Below, in pieces: positions 25,947 to 35,402 of a stretch of 64,000 nt of DNA (position 1 is the stretch's first letter; the number at the start of each line of letters is the position of its first letter). The notes below the pieces were generated by a model that was not told where the DNA came from, ran no database searches, and saw only the letters and a list, made by a program, of their open reading frames with translations. Position numbers and translations under genes: made by a program. The stretch spans positions 1 to 64,000 of the forward strand of contig NZ_JAHTBI010000056.1 of assembly GCF_019168305.1 (NCBI RefSeq), read 5' to 3'. This DNA is from Pseudomonas aegrilactucae (GTDB lineage: Bacteria; Pseudomonadota; Gammaproteobacteria; Pseudomonadales; Pseudomonadaceae).

Positions 25947-26365
25947 CACGCCGCCGGCTTGAGGCCGTACATCGCCAGTTGCTCGACACTGCCCTTGTGC
26001 TGGATCAGGCGTGGGTCGTTGAGCGGCAGGCGCTGGCCCAGTTCGCTTTCCAGGATGGCCTGCAGGCGCGCATTGTCGACCTTGCCGTCGGCACCGATGG
26101 CCTGTTGCAGCGACTGCGGGTCGACCTGAGCGGTGGTGCCGCCAGGCAGATAGATGGCGCCAGTGGCGAAGTCGATGCCGAACGCGATCAGCCCCGGGAT
26201 GACATAGAACAGGATGCCAATGGCATCCAGCGCGACGATGACCGGGTCCACCTTGCCTTCGATCTGGCCGCGGCGGTCGGGGTAGAACAGGGTGCCGCAG
26301 GCGCTCAGCTGGGTCAGCAGGGTAGCGACCAGAGCGCCGCCGATGACACGTGAAGGAATACGCAT
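25946..26365 (-). CDS. YceK/YidQ-type small lipoprotein
   Basis: A 139-residue protein with a lipobox (LSAC) after a short signal peptide, so exported and lipid-anchored. The mature part begins GTLFYPDRRGQIEGKVDPVI and contains a hydrophobic stretch (ALDAIGILFYVIPGLIAFGIDF, here 22 residues with the last two as its edge), the pattern of YceK/YidQ-family proteins. The start at 26365 was chosen for the lipoprotein signal. It ends on the first base of the metal exporter gene. Function unknown. Confidence 0.78.
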   Translation of the reverse strand: MRIPSRVIGGALVATLLTQLSACGTLFYPDRRGQIEGKVDPVIVALDAIGILFYVIPGLIAFGIDFATGAIYLPGGTTAQVDPQSLQQAIGADGKVDNARLQAILESELGQRLPLNDPRLIQHKGSVEQLAMYGLKPAA

Positions 26366-26483
26366 GTGAATCTCCGCAAAGAAGGCCGCAACGATACCGG
26401 CAAAATGCCGGGGCATGCGGGTAAGACCATGATAAGTCAGGCAGGGTTCGCCGTTATACTCGGCCGACTGTTCGAGGGCTACC

Positions 26484-29009
26484 ATGAATTCATTACCGAT
26501 CGATGCCGTATTGCCCGCCTTGCGCACGGCGTTGCAGCAACGTCACGAGGCCGTGCTCGAGGCGCCGCCCGGCGCCGGCAAGACCACCCGTGTGCCGCTG
26601 GCCCTGCTCGACGCGCCGTGGCTGGCCGGGCAGCGCATCCTGATGCTCGAGCCTCGCCGATTGGCTGCACGTGCCGCTGCCGAGCGCCTGGCCAGCGAGC
26701 TTGGCGAGGCGGTGGGCGAAACCGTGGGCTACCGCATACGGCTGGACAGCAAGGTCGGCCCGCGCACCCGCATCGAAGTGGTCACCGAAGGTATCCTCAC
26801 CCGGCGCCTGCAGGACGACCCGGCGCTGGAGGGGGTCGGGCTGCTGATCTTCGACGAGTTTCACGAGCGCAGCCTGGATGCCGACCTGGCCCTGGCCCTG
26901 AGCCTCAATGGTCGCGAACTGCTACGTGACGAGCCACCGCTGAAAATCCTGCTGATGTCCGCCACCCTGGAAGGCGAGCGCCTGTCTGCGCTGCTTGACG
27001 ATGCGCCGGTGATCAGCAGCGAAGGGCGCATGTACCCGGTGCAGATGCGCTGGGGGCGGCCGTTTCAGCCGGGTGAATTCATCGAGCCGCGCGTGGTGGA
27101 TAGCGTGCTGCAGGCGTTGGCCGACGAGGCCGGCAGCCTGTTGGTGTTCCTGCCCGGCCAGGCGGAGATTCGCCGCGTGCATCACTCGCTTCAGGACGCG
27201 CTTGGCGATCGTCGCGACATTCTGTTGTGTCCCTTGCATGGCGAACTCGACCTCAGTGCCCAGCGTGCCGCGATCGAAGCGCCGGCCAAGGGCCTGCGCA
27301 AGGTGGTGCTGGCCACCAACATCGCTGAGACCAGCCTGACCATCGACGGCGTGCGGGTGGTGATCGACGCCGGGCTTGCGCGCGTGCCGCGCTTCGACCC
27401 CGGCAGTGGCATGACCCGCCTGGACACCCAGCGCATTTCGCGCGCCAGTGCCACGCAACGGGCCGGGCGCGCCGGGCGCCTGGAGCCGGGGGTGTGCTAC
27501 CGGCTGTGGTCCGAAGCCCAGCATGAGCAACTGGCCGCCTACGCCAGTGCCGAAATCCTGCAGGCGGACCTCGCCGGGCTGGCGCTGCAATTGACCCGCT
27601 GGGGCGTGACCCCGGCGCAGTTGAGCTGGCTCGACCTGCCGCCTGCCGCCGCCTACGCCCAGGCCCAGGATCTGCTGCTGCGCCTGGGTGCGCTCAAGGC
27701 GGGGCAGTTGCTGGCCCTGACCGAGCATGGCCAGGCGATGGCCGAATTGCCGGCCCATCCGCGTATCGCGCACCTGCTGCTGCGCGGCCAGGACCTGGGG
27801 CTGGCCGCGATGGCGTGTGACGTGGCGGCCTTGCTGGGTGAACGCGATATCCTGCGCGGTGGCGGCGCCGACCTGCACAGCCGTCTCAGCCTGCTGGCCG
27901 GTGAAACCCGGGGGGCACGCGGCGGCCAGGGCGGGGTACAGCGTGCGCGCCAGCTTGCACGCCAATACCGCAGTTACCTGCGCGGCAAACCGACTTCGGC
28001 GGTGGCCGAGCCGCAGCATGAACGCTGGCTGGGGGCGCTGCTGGCGCTGGCCTATCCTGACCGGGTCGCGCAGCAGCGCCGTGCCGGTGGCGCCGAGTAC
28101 CGTCTGGCCAATGGCCGGGCGGCGTTGTTCGGTGAGGCCGACGCCCTGATGAAGTCACCCTGGCTGGTGATCGCCGACCTGGGCAGCCGCCAGGGCCAGC
28201 GGGAAGAGCGTATCTACCTGGCCGCCGAATTCGATCCGGCGCTGTTCGACGGTGTGCTGGCCGAGCAGGTGCGCACGGTCGAGCAACTGGACTGGGACGA
28301 GCGTGAAAACGTGTTGCGTGCCGAGCGCCAGCGCAAGGTCGGCGAGCTGGTGCTCAGCCGCGAGCCGTTGACCGGGCTGGATGAAGAAGCGCGTGCCCGC
28401 GCGCTGCTTGAGCTGGTGCGTCGCAAGGGCCTGGAACTGTTGTCATGGACCGCGGAGCTGCGCCAATGGCAGGCCCGGGTGGCCTTGCTGCGCCAGCTTG
28501 ACCTGGCCGCCGGCGGAGCAAGCGAATGGCCGGACCTGAGCGATGCCGCGTTGTTGGCAAGCCTTGGCGACTGGCTGCAGCCCTATCTGGGCAAGGTCAC
28601 CCGTCTCAGCCATTTCGCCCAGCTGGACCTGTCGTCGATACTGCGCAACCGGCTGCCCTGGCCGTTGCCGCAGCGCCTGGACGAGTGGGCACCGGCGCAC
28701 CTGAGCGTGCCGTCGGGGTCGAACGTGCGGCTGGACTACAGTGAAACCCCGCCGATCCTCGCGGTACGCCTGCAGGAACTGTTCGGCCTGGCCGAAACCC
28801 CGCGCATTGCCCAGGGCCGCCAGCAGGTGCTGCTGCACTTGCTGTCACCGGCGCGGCGCCCGGTACAGGTCACCCAGGACCTGGCCAACTTCTGGCGCAG
28901 TACCTATGCCGAGGTGAAGAAAGACCTCAAGGGTCGCTACCCCAAGCATTACTGGCCGGACGACCCGCTGGTGGCCGAGGCCACCGCACGGGTCAAACCG
29001 CGCAAGTGA
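26484..29009 (+). CDS. hrpB: ATP-dependent helicase HrpB
   Basis: DEAH-box RNA-helicase-like protein of 841 residues. Walker A (PPGAGKTTRV) near residue 30, the Walker B form DEFHER near residue 120, then MSATLEGERL, TNIAETSLTI and QRAGRAGRLEPG, followed by the HA2 region and the HrpB-specific C-terminus (about 700-841). The cellular role of HrpB is poorly defined; HrpA-like paralogues act on ribosomes and mRNA. It converges on the next gene with one base between the stops. Confidence 0.96.
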   Translation: MNSLPIDAVLPALRTALQQRHEAVLEAPPGAGKTTRVPLALLDAPWLAGQRILMLEPRRLAARAAAERLASELGEAVGETVGYRIRLDSKVGPRTRIEVVTEGILTRRLQDDPALEGVGLLIFDEFHERSLDADLALALSLNGRELLRDEPPLKILLMSATLEGERLSALLDDAPVISSEGRMYPVQMRWGRPFQPGEFIEPRVVDSVLQALADEAGSLLVFLPGQAEIRRVHHSLQDALGDRRDILLCPLHGELDLSAQRAAIEAPAKGLRKVVLATNIAETSLTIDGVRVVIDAGLARVPRFDPGSGMTRLDTQRISRASATQRAGRAGRLEPGVCYRLWSEAQHEQLAAYASAEILQADLAGLALQLTRWGVTPAQLSWLDLPPAAAYAQAQDLLLRLGALKAGQLLALTEHGQAMAELPAHPRIAHLLLRGQDLGLAAMACDVAALLGERDILRGGGADLHSRLSLLAGETRGARGGQGGVQRARQLARQYRSYLRGKPTSAVAEPQHERWLGALLALAYPDRVAQQRRAGGAEYRLANGRAALFGEADALMKSPWLVIADLGSRQGQREERIYLAAEFDPALFDGVLAEQVRTVEQLDWDERENVLRAERQRKVGELVLSREPLTGLDEEARARALLELVRRKGLELLSWTAELRQWQARVALLRQLDLAAGGASEWPDLSDAALLASLGDWLQPYLGKVTRLSHFAQLDLSSILRNRLPWPLPQRLDEWAPAHLSVPSGSNVRLDYSETPPILAVRLQELFGLAETPRIAQGRQQVLLHLLSPARRPVQVTQDLANFWRSTYAEVKKDLKGRYPKHYWPDDPLVAEATARVKPRK

Positions 29010-29010
29010 C

Positions 29011-30090
29011 CTACGGCGGCGTCGGCAACAGCAGGCGCACGCTCAGCGGCAGGTGGTCGGAGATCTGCAAGGTGTCCTGTTGCAGCACCCGCGCACCCAG
29101 GCGCTGCAGCTTGGGGCTGTGGAACAGGTAGTCGAGGGTGCGGTCCGGGCCCTCGAGTCGCGGATCGTTGGGGTAGTGGGTCAGCCAGGCGCTGCGCTCG
29201 GCGCCACCCGCCTCGGCATTGCTGGGGATCATCGGGTACTTGTCCCACAGCAGGTGCAGGTCGCTGTCGGCAGCATAGTGCTGGCGCTGGGCCGGGTTCA
29301 GGCGGCGGTACTGGCCCAGCGGCAACAGGTTGAAGTCACCGCCGATCAACCACGGCGTGCCTTGGCTTTCCAACGTGTCGAGCAGGTCGCTCAGGTGCTG
29401 AACCTGCTGGCGCTGCACATCACCGCCGGGGATGTACGGTGCGAGGTGGGTGTTGAGTACCGCCAGGTGGCCGCCATCGCGCAGCGGCAGGTAACTGGCC
29501 AGTACCGCCTGTTGCGGCTGCAGCAGGCGGCTCAGTGCATTGTCTGGCGCGGAAGGCAGGGCCAGGCGCTCGGCCTGCTTGATCGGGTAGCGGCTCAGGG
29601 TCGCCAGGCCGCGCCCGGCACTGCCGAACACATGCCAGTCGGGGACAAAGTCGGCCTTCCAGTCATAGGCCTGCGCAGCGCAGGGGTAGAGATCGACCAG
29701 GCGCTCGCGCAGCAGCGCCAGCTGGTCCTGATAGGCACTGGCCTTGGCATCGGTATCGAGTTCCTGCAGCAGCACGATGTCGGGGTTGTCGGCGCGGATC
29801 ACCCGCGCCACCTCGTCGAGGTTGAAGGCCAGGTCCTGCTCGGTGGGGCGGGTGTCGCTACCCTGGCCTTCGTCGTACCAGAACACGTACCCCTTGCCAG
29901 CCAGGTACTGGATGTTCCAGCTCATGACCTTGAGCGCCTGCCCCGGCACCAGCGTTGGTGCCGGGCCGCGACAGGCCACCGGCAGCGCCTCGCGCGGTTC
30001 GGGTTGCCAGCCCAGTTGGTCGGCCAGCAGCCACAGCAGGGCGAATATCAACAGCAGTAGCAGCAGGGCGTTGCGCAGTAGTCGGATCAT
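29011..30090 (-). CDS. Membrane-anchored endonuclease/exonuclease/phosphatase-family protein
   Basis: A 359-residue protein with an N-terminal membrane helix (about 4-25) and an EEP-fold domain (about 55-355). The fold's metal and catalytic motifs are present: MSWNIQYL, LLQELDTD, GGDFNLLP and the final SDHLPLSV. The start ATG at 30090 puts the hydrophobic helix at the very N-terminus. The family includes DNA repair nucleases and phosphodiesterases; an anchored form facing the periplasm makes a nucleic-acid repair role less likely, but the substrate is unknown. Confidence 0.85.
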   Translation of the reverse strand: MIRLLRNALLLLLLIFALLWLLADQLGWQPEPREALPVACRGPAPTLVPGQALKVMSWNIQYLAGKGYVFWYDEGQGSDTRPTEQDLAFNLDEVARVIRADNPDIVLLQELDTDAKASAYQDQLALLRERLVDLYPCAAQAYDWKADFVPDWHVFGSAGRGLATLSRYPIKQAERLALPSAPDNALSRLLQPQQAVLASYLPLRDGGHLAVLNTHLAPYIPGGDVQRQQVQHLSDLLDTLESQGTPWLIGGDFNLLPLGQYRRLNPAQRQHYAADSDLHLLWDKYPMIPSNAEAGGAERSAWLTHYPNDPRLEGPDRTLDYLFHSPKLQRLGARVLQQDTLQISDHLPLSVRLLLPTPP

Positions 30091-30153
30091 CGGCTCGGCT
30101 TGGCTTCGCAGGTGAGCTGCGAGCATACCCGAGCCGTTCGTCGCGTGCTCGCT

Positions 30154-30828
30154 TCAGCGTTCGGCGCGTTGCAGGGCGGGGTCGGTGACCAGCATGAACA
30201 GGCGGAAACTGACCAGGGTACTGAATAGCGTCAGGAAGCCATTGAGGCAGTCAACCAGCACACTCAGCAACGCGGTCGGGTTCTCGCCCAGCAGGCTCTG
30301 CAGCAGCGCACTGATCAGCCACAGCGGCAACATCACGCCGATGATGCACACCAGGATCTGCCAGAAATGCCCTTTGCAGAGCACGAAACTCTGGCGAATC
30401 GCAGCCAACGGCTGCAGCCCGCGCAGTACCAGCAGGTACTCGGCGAACACCAGGTTGACCATGACCCAGATGCCCGGCAGCACCAGCAGGCTGATACCGG
30501 CCATGATCATCAGCATGCAGATGATCACCAGCAGCGCGAACGAGGGCCACAGGCGCAGGGACGTGGCCAGCAGGTCCCGCTTGCGTGGTTCCTCGCCCTG
30601 GCTGCGGGCGTCCATGTAGAGAATCAACGCGCCGCTGTAGAGCGGATAGAAGATCAGCCCCAGCAGTACGCTGTAGGCCAGCGTGCTGGGCTGTTCGCCC
30701 AACTGGACATAGAGCACATGCCCCAACAGCGTTTCGAGAACCACCAGCGGCAGGCACAGCTTGGCGATGCTGAGCAGGTGGCTACGGAAGAAGTACAGGG
30801 AGTCTTGCAGAACACTGAGCGGATTCAT
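30154..30828 (-). CDS. YciC-family (UPF0259) membrane protein
   Basis: A 224-residue inner-membrane protein with about six hydrophobic segments, for example 20-40, 55-72, 95-130 and 155-180. The beginning MNPLSVLQDSLYFFRSHLLS and the pattern LLVLPGIWVMVNLVFAEYL resemble the YciC family. The basic loop EEPRKRDLL is cytoplasmic by the positive-inside rule. Function unknown. Confidence 0.85.
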   Translation of the reverse strand: MNPLSVLQDSLYFFRSHLLSIAKLCLPLVVLETLLGHVLYVQLGEQPSTLAYSVLLGLIFYPLYSGALILYMDARSQGEEPRKRDLLATSLRLWPSFALLVIICMLMIMAGISLLVLPGIWVMVNLVFAEYLLVLRGLQPLAAIRQSFVLCKGHFWQILVCIIGVMLPLWLISALLQSLLGENPTALLSVLVDCLNGFLTLFSTLVSFRLFMLVTDPALQRAER

Positions 30829-30979
30829 CGGTCGATATCGCAGTAAAAGAGCAGGCCGCTACTTTAGCCCAGTGACATAACCTGAACAAAGTTTCATGCC
30901 ATGGGTGCATTGAATCACCGATGCTTGAACCCCATCTTGCGTACACCCGAATTCCCCGGCTATCCAGTGAGGTCGCCCC

Positions 30980-31744
30980 ATGAACCACGAAGAGCAAACC
31001 CTGATCGACGGCCTGTTCGGTCGCCTGCAGCAAGCCGAGCGTGAAGGTGCGCCACGTGATGCGCTGGCCCAGGCGCGCATCGCCGAGCACCTGCAGCAGC
31101 AGGCCTCGGCGCCGTACTACATGGCCCAGGCCATCCTGGTGCAGGAAGCGGCGATCAAGCGCCTGGACGAGCAGAACAGGCAGTTGCAGGGCGAACTGGC
31201 CCAGGCTCGTGCCCAGACGGCGAGCGCACCGAGCGGTGGCGGCTTTCTGTCGAGCATCTTCGGCGGTGCTGCCCGTCAACCCGAGCCGCAACGCCAAGTG
31301 CAAGCGTCCTTCAACCAGGCCCCGGCGCCGCGTGCGGCGAGCACGGGGGGTGGCTGGCGTGAGCCGTCCAGCGGCCTCAATGGCCCGGGCGTCGCGCCCC
31401 AGCAGCAGGGCTTCAATGCAGCGCCACAAGCCGCGCCGGCCCGCGGCGGCGCCAGCAGTTTCCTCGGCGGTGCCTTGCAGACCGCGGCCGGTGTGGCCGG
31501 CGGGGTGATGCTGGCGCAGGGCATCAGCAGCCTGTTCAACCATAATGCCGCGCAGCCGCAGGAAGTCACCGAGGTGATCAACGAGGCACCGGCACCGGTC
31601 AGCGACAGCGGCTGGGGCGGCAACGAGGAACAGCGCCTGACCGCCGACAACGGAGGTTACAGCCAGGACCAGGGTGGCTTCACGAATACCGATTACGCCG
31701 ATGAGGGGGGTGGCTTCTTCTCCGACGACGACTCCTTCGTCTGA
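30980..31744 (+). CDS. DUF2076-family protein
   Basis: A 254-residue protein. Residues 1-75 are helical and match the DUF2076 start (MNHEEQTLIDGLFGRLQQAE). A Gln- and Gly-rich linker follows, with GGGFLSSIFGG and, at about 155-180, a Gly/Ala hydrophobic stretch (SSFLGGALQTAAGVAGGVML). The C-terminus is acidic and Gly-rich (DEGGGFFSDDDSFV). Family members are described as possible periplasmic ligand-binding sensors, but no signal peptide is visible here. Possibly the first gene of a group with the NYN protein and the exonuclease downstream. Confidence 0.85.
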   Translation: MNHEEQTLIDGLFGRLQQAEREGAPRDALAQARIAEHLQQQASAPYYMAQAILVQEAAIKRLDEQNRQLQGELAQARAQTASAPSGGGFLSSIFGGAARQPEPQRQVQASFNQAPAPRAASTGGGWREPSSGLNGPGVAPQQQGFNAAPQAAPARGGASSFLGGALQTAAGVAGGVMLAQGISSLFNHNAAQPQEVTEVINEAPAPVSDSGWGGNEEQRLTADNGGYSQDQGGFTNTDYADEGGGFFSDDDSFV

Positions 31745-31839
31745 CCGCGTGCATACCCGTGCAGCCGCGAGGCTGGCATACTGGGCGCCGAAACGGCCCC
31801 GGTATGCGCGGCCGGCCCCTGGCGTGACGAGGAAGTGCG

Positions 31840-32319
31840 GTGAAGAAGATTGCGGTGTTCGCCGATGTCCAGAACCTCTATTACACCGTGCGCCAGGCCT
31901 ACGGTTGCCACTTCAACTACGCCGCCTTCTGGGCTGACGTCAGCCAGCGCGGCGAGATCGTCGAGGCGGTGGCCTATGCCATCGACCGCGGCGACAGCAA
32001 GCAGCAGCAGTTCCAGCAGATCCTGCGCAACCTCGGTTTCACCGTCAAACTCAAGCCGTACATCCAGCGCAGCGACGGCTCGGCCAAGGGCGACTGGGAC
32101 GTCGGCATCACCCTGGATGTGATCGACGCCGCCTCGCGGGTCGACGAAGTGGTGCTGGCCTCCGGCGACGGCGACTTCGACCTGCTGCTGGAGCGGGTGA
32201 TCAACCGCCACGGCGCCGAAGCGGTGGCCTATGGCGTGCCGGGGCTGACCGCCAATTCGCTGATCCGCGCTGCCAGCCGCTATGTGCCGATCGATGGCGC
32301 ACTTTTGCTCAAGCACTGA
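31840..32319 (+). CDS. NYN-domain (LabA/DUF88-like) putative nuclease
   Basis: A 159-residue protein that is almost wholly a PIN-like NYN domain. FADVQNLYY at the start supplies the first acidic residue, GDWDVGITLD the middle one and LASGDGDFDLLLE the C-terminal pair, the arrangement of Mg-dependent RNases of the LabA/DUF88 group. The start is GTG at 31840 with GAGGAAG 5 bases upstream. A DnaQ-like exonuclease gene begins 19 bases after its stop. Substrate unknown; an RNA is likely by family. Confidence 0.9.
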   Translation: MKKIAVFADVQNLYYTVRQAYGCHFNYAAFWADVSQRGEIVEAVAYAIDRGDSKQQQFQQILRNLGFTVKLKPYIQRSDGSAKGDWDVGITLDVIDAASRVDEVVLASGDGDFDLLLERVINRHGAEAVAYGVPGLTANSLIRAASRYVPIDGALLLKH

Positions 32320-32338
32320 GTTCATCCCGAGGTTTTTT

Positions 32339-32944
32339 GTGGAACGTATTGCCGTCATCGACTTTGAAACCACCGGCATCTCGCCGGGTGCCTACTGCCG
32401 CGCCACCGAAGTGGCGGTGGTGATGCTGGAGCGTGGGCGTATCGTCGATCGCTACCAGAGCCTGATGAATGCCGGCGTGCCGGTACCGGCGTTCGTCGCC
32501 GGCCTCACCGGCATCACCACCGCGATGCTGCGCAGCGCACCGGCCAATGCCCAGGTGATGAACGAGGTCGCCGGCTTCGTCGGCAGTACGCCGCTGCTGG
32601 CGCACAACGCCTCGTTCGACCAGAAGTTCTGGGACTATGAACTGGGCCTGATCGGCCGTTCACGGGTGCAGTCGTTCGCCTGCTCGATGCTGCTGTCACG
32701 CCGCCTTCTGCCGGCGGCACCGAACCACAAGCTCGGTACCCTGACGCGCTGGGCCGGCCTGCCGGACACCGGCACCGCGCACCGGGCCATGGCCGATGCC
32801 GAGATGGCGGCCAACCTGGCCCAGCACCTGGCCGGCGAGCTGCGCCAGCGCCATGGCATCAGCGAGGTCTCCCACCCGCTGTTCTGCAGCCTGCAGAAAG
32901 TCCCCGCGGCGAAAATCGCCGAAACCCTCAAGCGCTACCGCTAG
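32339..32944 (+). CDS. DnaQ-like 3'-5' exonuclease (DEDD superfamily)
   Basis: A 201-residue exonuclease-fold protein. The DEDD residues are visible: IDFETTG (Exo I), HNASFD (Exo II) and HRAMADAEM (Exo III, the His giving the DEDDh form). The start is GTG at 32339, preceded by GAGG; the overlap-free 19-base spacing to the NYN gene suggests cotranscription. It is not the polymerase III epsilon subunit, since it lacks the usual C-terminal binding region. It overlaps the convergent regulator gene by 4 bases. Confidence 0.9.
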   Translation: MERIAVIDFETTGISPGAYCRATEVAVVMLERGRIVDRYQSLMNAGVPVPAFVAGLTGITTAMLRSAPANAQVMNEVAGFVGSTPLLAHNASFDQKFWDYELGLIGRSRVQSFACSMLLSRRLLPAAPNHKLGTLTRWAGLPDTGTAHRAMADAEMAANLAQHLAGELRQRHGISEVSHPLFCSLQKVPAAKIAETLKRYR

Positions 32945-33399
32945 GCTTTCTTGCCATTGCCCTCCAGCTGACCGAGCGGTACCCGCCGTTCGACTGCACT
33001 GGACAGGATGATCGAGGTCTTGCTGAAGCCGAACTGCGCCACGCGGTTGATCAGCTCTTCAAGTTCAGGCATCGAACCCACGGCGGCTTGCATGATCACG
33101 CAAGGGTCGCCCGTCACGCGGTGGCACTCGGTGAGCTGCGGGATGCGCGTCAGGTCTTCATAGGCTTGCTGGTTGCCGTGGCTGGTCAGGCGCAGTTCGA
33201 TCACGCACTGGATCGGCAGGCCGATCTTGCTCATGTCGACCTTGGCCTGGTAGCCGGTGATGACCCCGCTGGCTTCAAGCTTGGCGACCCGCTCGGCCAC
33301 GGCCGGTGCCGACAGGTTGACCTTGCGCGCAAGCTCGGCGAACGACGCTCGGCCGTTGTCCAGCAGCGCGGCGAGGAGGGTGCGATCGTACTTGTCCAT
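32941..33399 (-). CDS. Lrp/AsnC-family transcriptional regulator
   Basis: A 152-residue regulator with an N-terminal winged helix-turn-helix (DKYDRTLLAALLDNGRASFA, then NLSAPAVAERVAKLEASG) and a RAM ligand domain with GDPCVIMQAAV. It is distinct from the other Lrp-type protein of the window. It is divergent from the DMT exporter gene across 152 bases, the usual arrangement for an Lrp-type regulator that controls an amino-acid or metabolite exporter. Confidence 0.92.
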   Translation of the reverse strand: MDKYDRTLLAALLDNGRASFAELARKVNLSAPAVAERVAKLEASGVITGYQAKVDMSKIGLPIQCVIELRLTSHGNQQAYEDLTRIPQLTECHRVTGDPCVIMQAAVGSMPELEELINRVAQFGFSKTSIILSSAVERRVPLGQLEGNGKKA

Positions 33400-33551
33400 A
33401 CAGGGTTGCTCCTGGCTTTTGAATCCATGGCGGAACTGGAAAACATCCGTTTTTTCGAAAGTATGCCACCGCGATAAACAGGCTTTGTAACTTAAAATTG
33501 CACGTTCAGCTTTCTAAACTATCGCCACACAATCATAAGCTCGAGCCTCCC

Positions 33552-34484
33552 ATGCCTGCCCCCCGTCGCGTTCCGTTGGTGCTGATCGGTGCCTTCCTGG
33601 CCCTCTACCTGGTATGGGGGTCGACCTATCTGGTGATTCGTATCGGCGTGGAGTCGTGGCCGCCGCTGCTGATGGCCGGTGTGCGCTTTGTGCTGGCCGG
33701 CGGCCTGCTGTACGGGTTCCTGCGCTGGCGCGGCGTGCCGGCGCCGACCTGGGCGCAGTGGAAGGCAGCGGGGCTGATCGGTGTGTTGTTGCTCAGTTGC
33801 GGCAACGGTGGCGTCACGGTGGCCGAGCATGCCGGTGTGGCCTCTGGGGTGGCGGCGTTGGCGGTCGCGACGGTGCCGTTGTTCACCTTGCTGTTCGGGC
33901 TGTTCTTCGGGCACCGCAACACCCGTCTGGAGTGGGCCGGCATCGGTCTGGGCCTGCTGGGGATCGCGTTGCTCAACCTGGGTTCGAACCTGCAGGCCAG
34001 CCCGCTGGGGGCGGCACTGATCCTGTTTGCCGCAGCGTCGTGGGCATTCGGCTCGGTCTGGAGCAAGAGCCTGCCGCTGCCGGCAGGGCCGATGGCCAGC
34101 GCTGCCGAGATGCTGGTGGGGGGCGCGGTACTGCTGCTGGGCAGTGCCCTCAGTGGTGAACGCATGACCCATGCGCCGACCGCCGCGGGCTGGGGGGCGT
34201 TGCTCTACCTGGTGTTCTTCGGCTCCATCCTGGCCTTCAGCGCCTACATGTACCTGCTCAAGCATGTGCGCCCTGCAGCCGCTACCAGTTATGCCTATGT
34301 GAACCCGGCGGTGGCGGTACTGCTGGGCATCGTGTTCGCCGGCGAGCAGATCGGTGTCGAGGAGTGCCTGGCGATGGCGGTGATTATCGGCGCGGTGGTG
34401 TTGATCGGACTCCCGCAATGGCGCAAGGTGCCAGCCAGCGTGGCCACCCCGGTCGACGCCTTGAGGGGTGAGTTGTCCAAGTGA
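33552..34484 (+). CDS. EamA/DMT-superfamily transporter (YedA-like)
   Basis: Inner-membrane transporter of 310 residues with ten predicted helices in two EamA repeats (about 8-140 and 150-295). The opening YLVWGSTYLVIRIGVESWPP is typical of the YedA/RhtA-like exporters of the superfamily. The ATG at 33552 is the natural start. The divergent Lrp-type regulator suggests amino-acid or metabolite efflux; this is inference. Its stop overlaps the next gene by 4 bases (GTGA). Confidence 0.9.
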   Translation: MPAPRRVPLVLIGAFLALYLVWGSTYLVIRIGVESWPPLLMAGVRFVLAGGLLYGFLRWRGVPAPTWAQWKAAGLIGVLLLSCGNGGVTVAEHAGVASGVAALAVATVPLFTLLFGLFFGHRNTRLEWAGIGLGLLGIALLNLGSNLQASPLGAALILFAAASWAFGSVWSKSLPLPAGPMASAAEMLVGGAVLLLGSALSGERMTHAPTAAGWGALLYLVFFGSILAFSAYMYLLKHVRPAAATSYAYVNPAVAVLLGIVFAGEQIGVEECLAMAVIIGAVVLIGLPQWRKVPASVATPVDALRGELSK

Positions 34485-35335
34485 AGCGGCGTATTACCAT
34501 GGCCGGCGTGTTGGCTGGCGTGTTGTCCGGTTGCAACGAGCAGGAGGTGGGCCTGAGTTTTCAGGTGTCGGTGATCGACCCTTACACCTATGGCCATGTG
34601 GACGTCTACTACGACGAGGCGGTACGTAGCCTGCTGGCCGAGCAGCAGATCGACCCGGCCCAGGTGCAACTGTGGGCCGATGAGGATAACCCGTGGGTGG
34701 TGAACCTGCGCCTGCCGGGCGACACCTTGACCCCGGTGCGGCGCGAGGCCTTGCAGGCAACGGTCGACGCCGTGCAGGCGGCGCGCCAGGCGGTTACCGG
34801 CAACGTCACGCTGACCCTCGCGGATCGACCGGACGAACCGATCGCGCTGCGCCTGGCCTTCCCCAACGATATCGCGATCAAGAGTGACACCACGCTCAGT
34901 GAAGCGCTGCGCTCGCTGACCGAGAACACGGCGCGTGCCCGGGTCGATTGCCGGGTGCCGGTCAGGCTCAGGGCCAACCTGCCTTTTGAAGTGCTCGACT
35001 ACCGCCAGGGCGTGATGACCCTGCGCACCCCGGACCAGAAACTCAGGCGTACGCCGGTGCGTCTGGAGTTCGCCGATGGCGGGTTGCGCAATCAGGTGGG
35101 GCGCGGGCAGGTGACGGTCAGTTTCAGCCGCGACAAGGACCGCGACCACATGATCTTCGAATTGGGGTCGCTGGGCATGCAGAGCTGGACGCCGATGTCG
35201 GCGCGCGATTCGAGCCTGAACGAGATCTATGGCCTGTGCCGTTCACGCGCCACCCAGCTGGGGCGGCCGCTGTCGCTGTTTGTCGGCAATGGCCTGGACC
35301 GCCTGACGTACCTGTACCTGCCGCCCGCCGATTGA
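34481..35335 (+). CDS. Uncharacterised lipoprotein
   Basis: A 284-residue protein not recognised. A short signal ends in a lipobox (LSGC), so it should be an exported lipoprotein. The mature part has mixed alpha/beta character, with the acidic pair WADEDNPWVVNLRLPGD near residue 65 and a C-terminal half containing two Cys (one near 158, one near 250). The GTG at 34481 overlaps the transporter stop (GTGA), giving coupled translation; an ATG at 34499 is an alternative. rhlE follows 67 bases on. Confidence 0.72.
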   Translation: MKRRITMAGVLAGVLSGCNEQEVGLSFQVSVIDPYTYGHVDVYYDEAVRSLLAEQQIDPAQVQLWADEDNPWVVNLRLPGDTLTPVRREALQATVDAVQAARQAVTGNVTLTLADRPDEPIALRLAFPNDIAIKSDTTLSEALRSLTENTARARVDCRVPVRLRANLPFEVLDYRQGVMTLRTPDQKLRRTPVRLEFADGGLRNQVGRGQVTVSFSRDKDRDHMIFELGSLGMQSWTPMSARDSSLNEIYGLCRSRATQLGRPLSLFVGNGLDRLTYLYLPPAD

Positions 35336-35402
35336 AGCTCGGTGAAGCAGCGCCGAACAGGGTAAACTTGCGCCATTGCTGAAATCCCCTGACGGTATTG
35401 CC

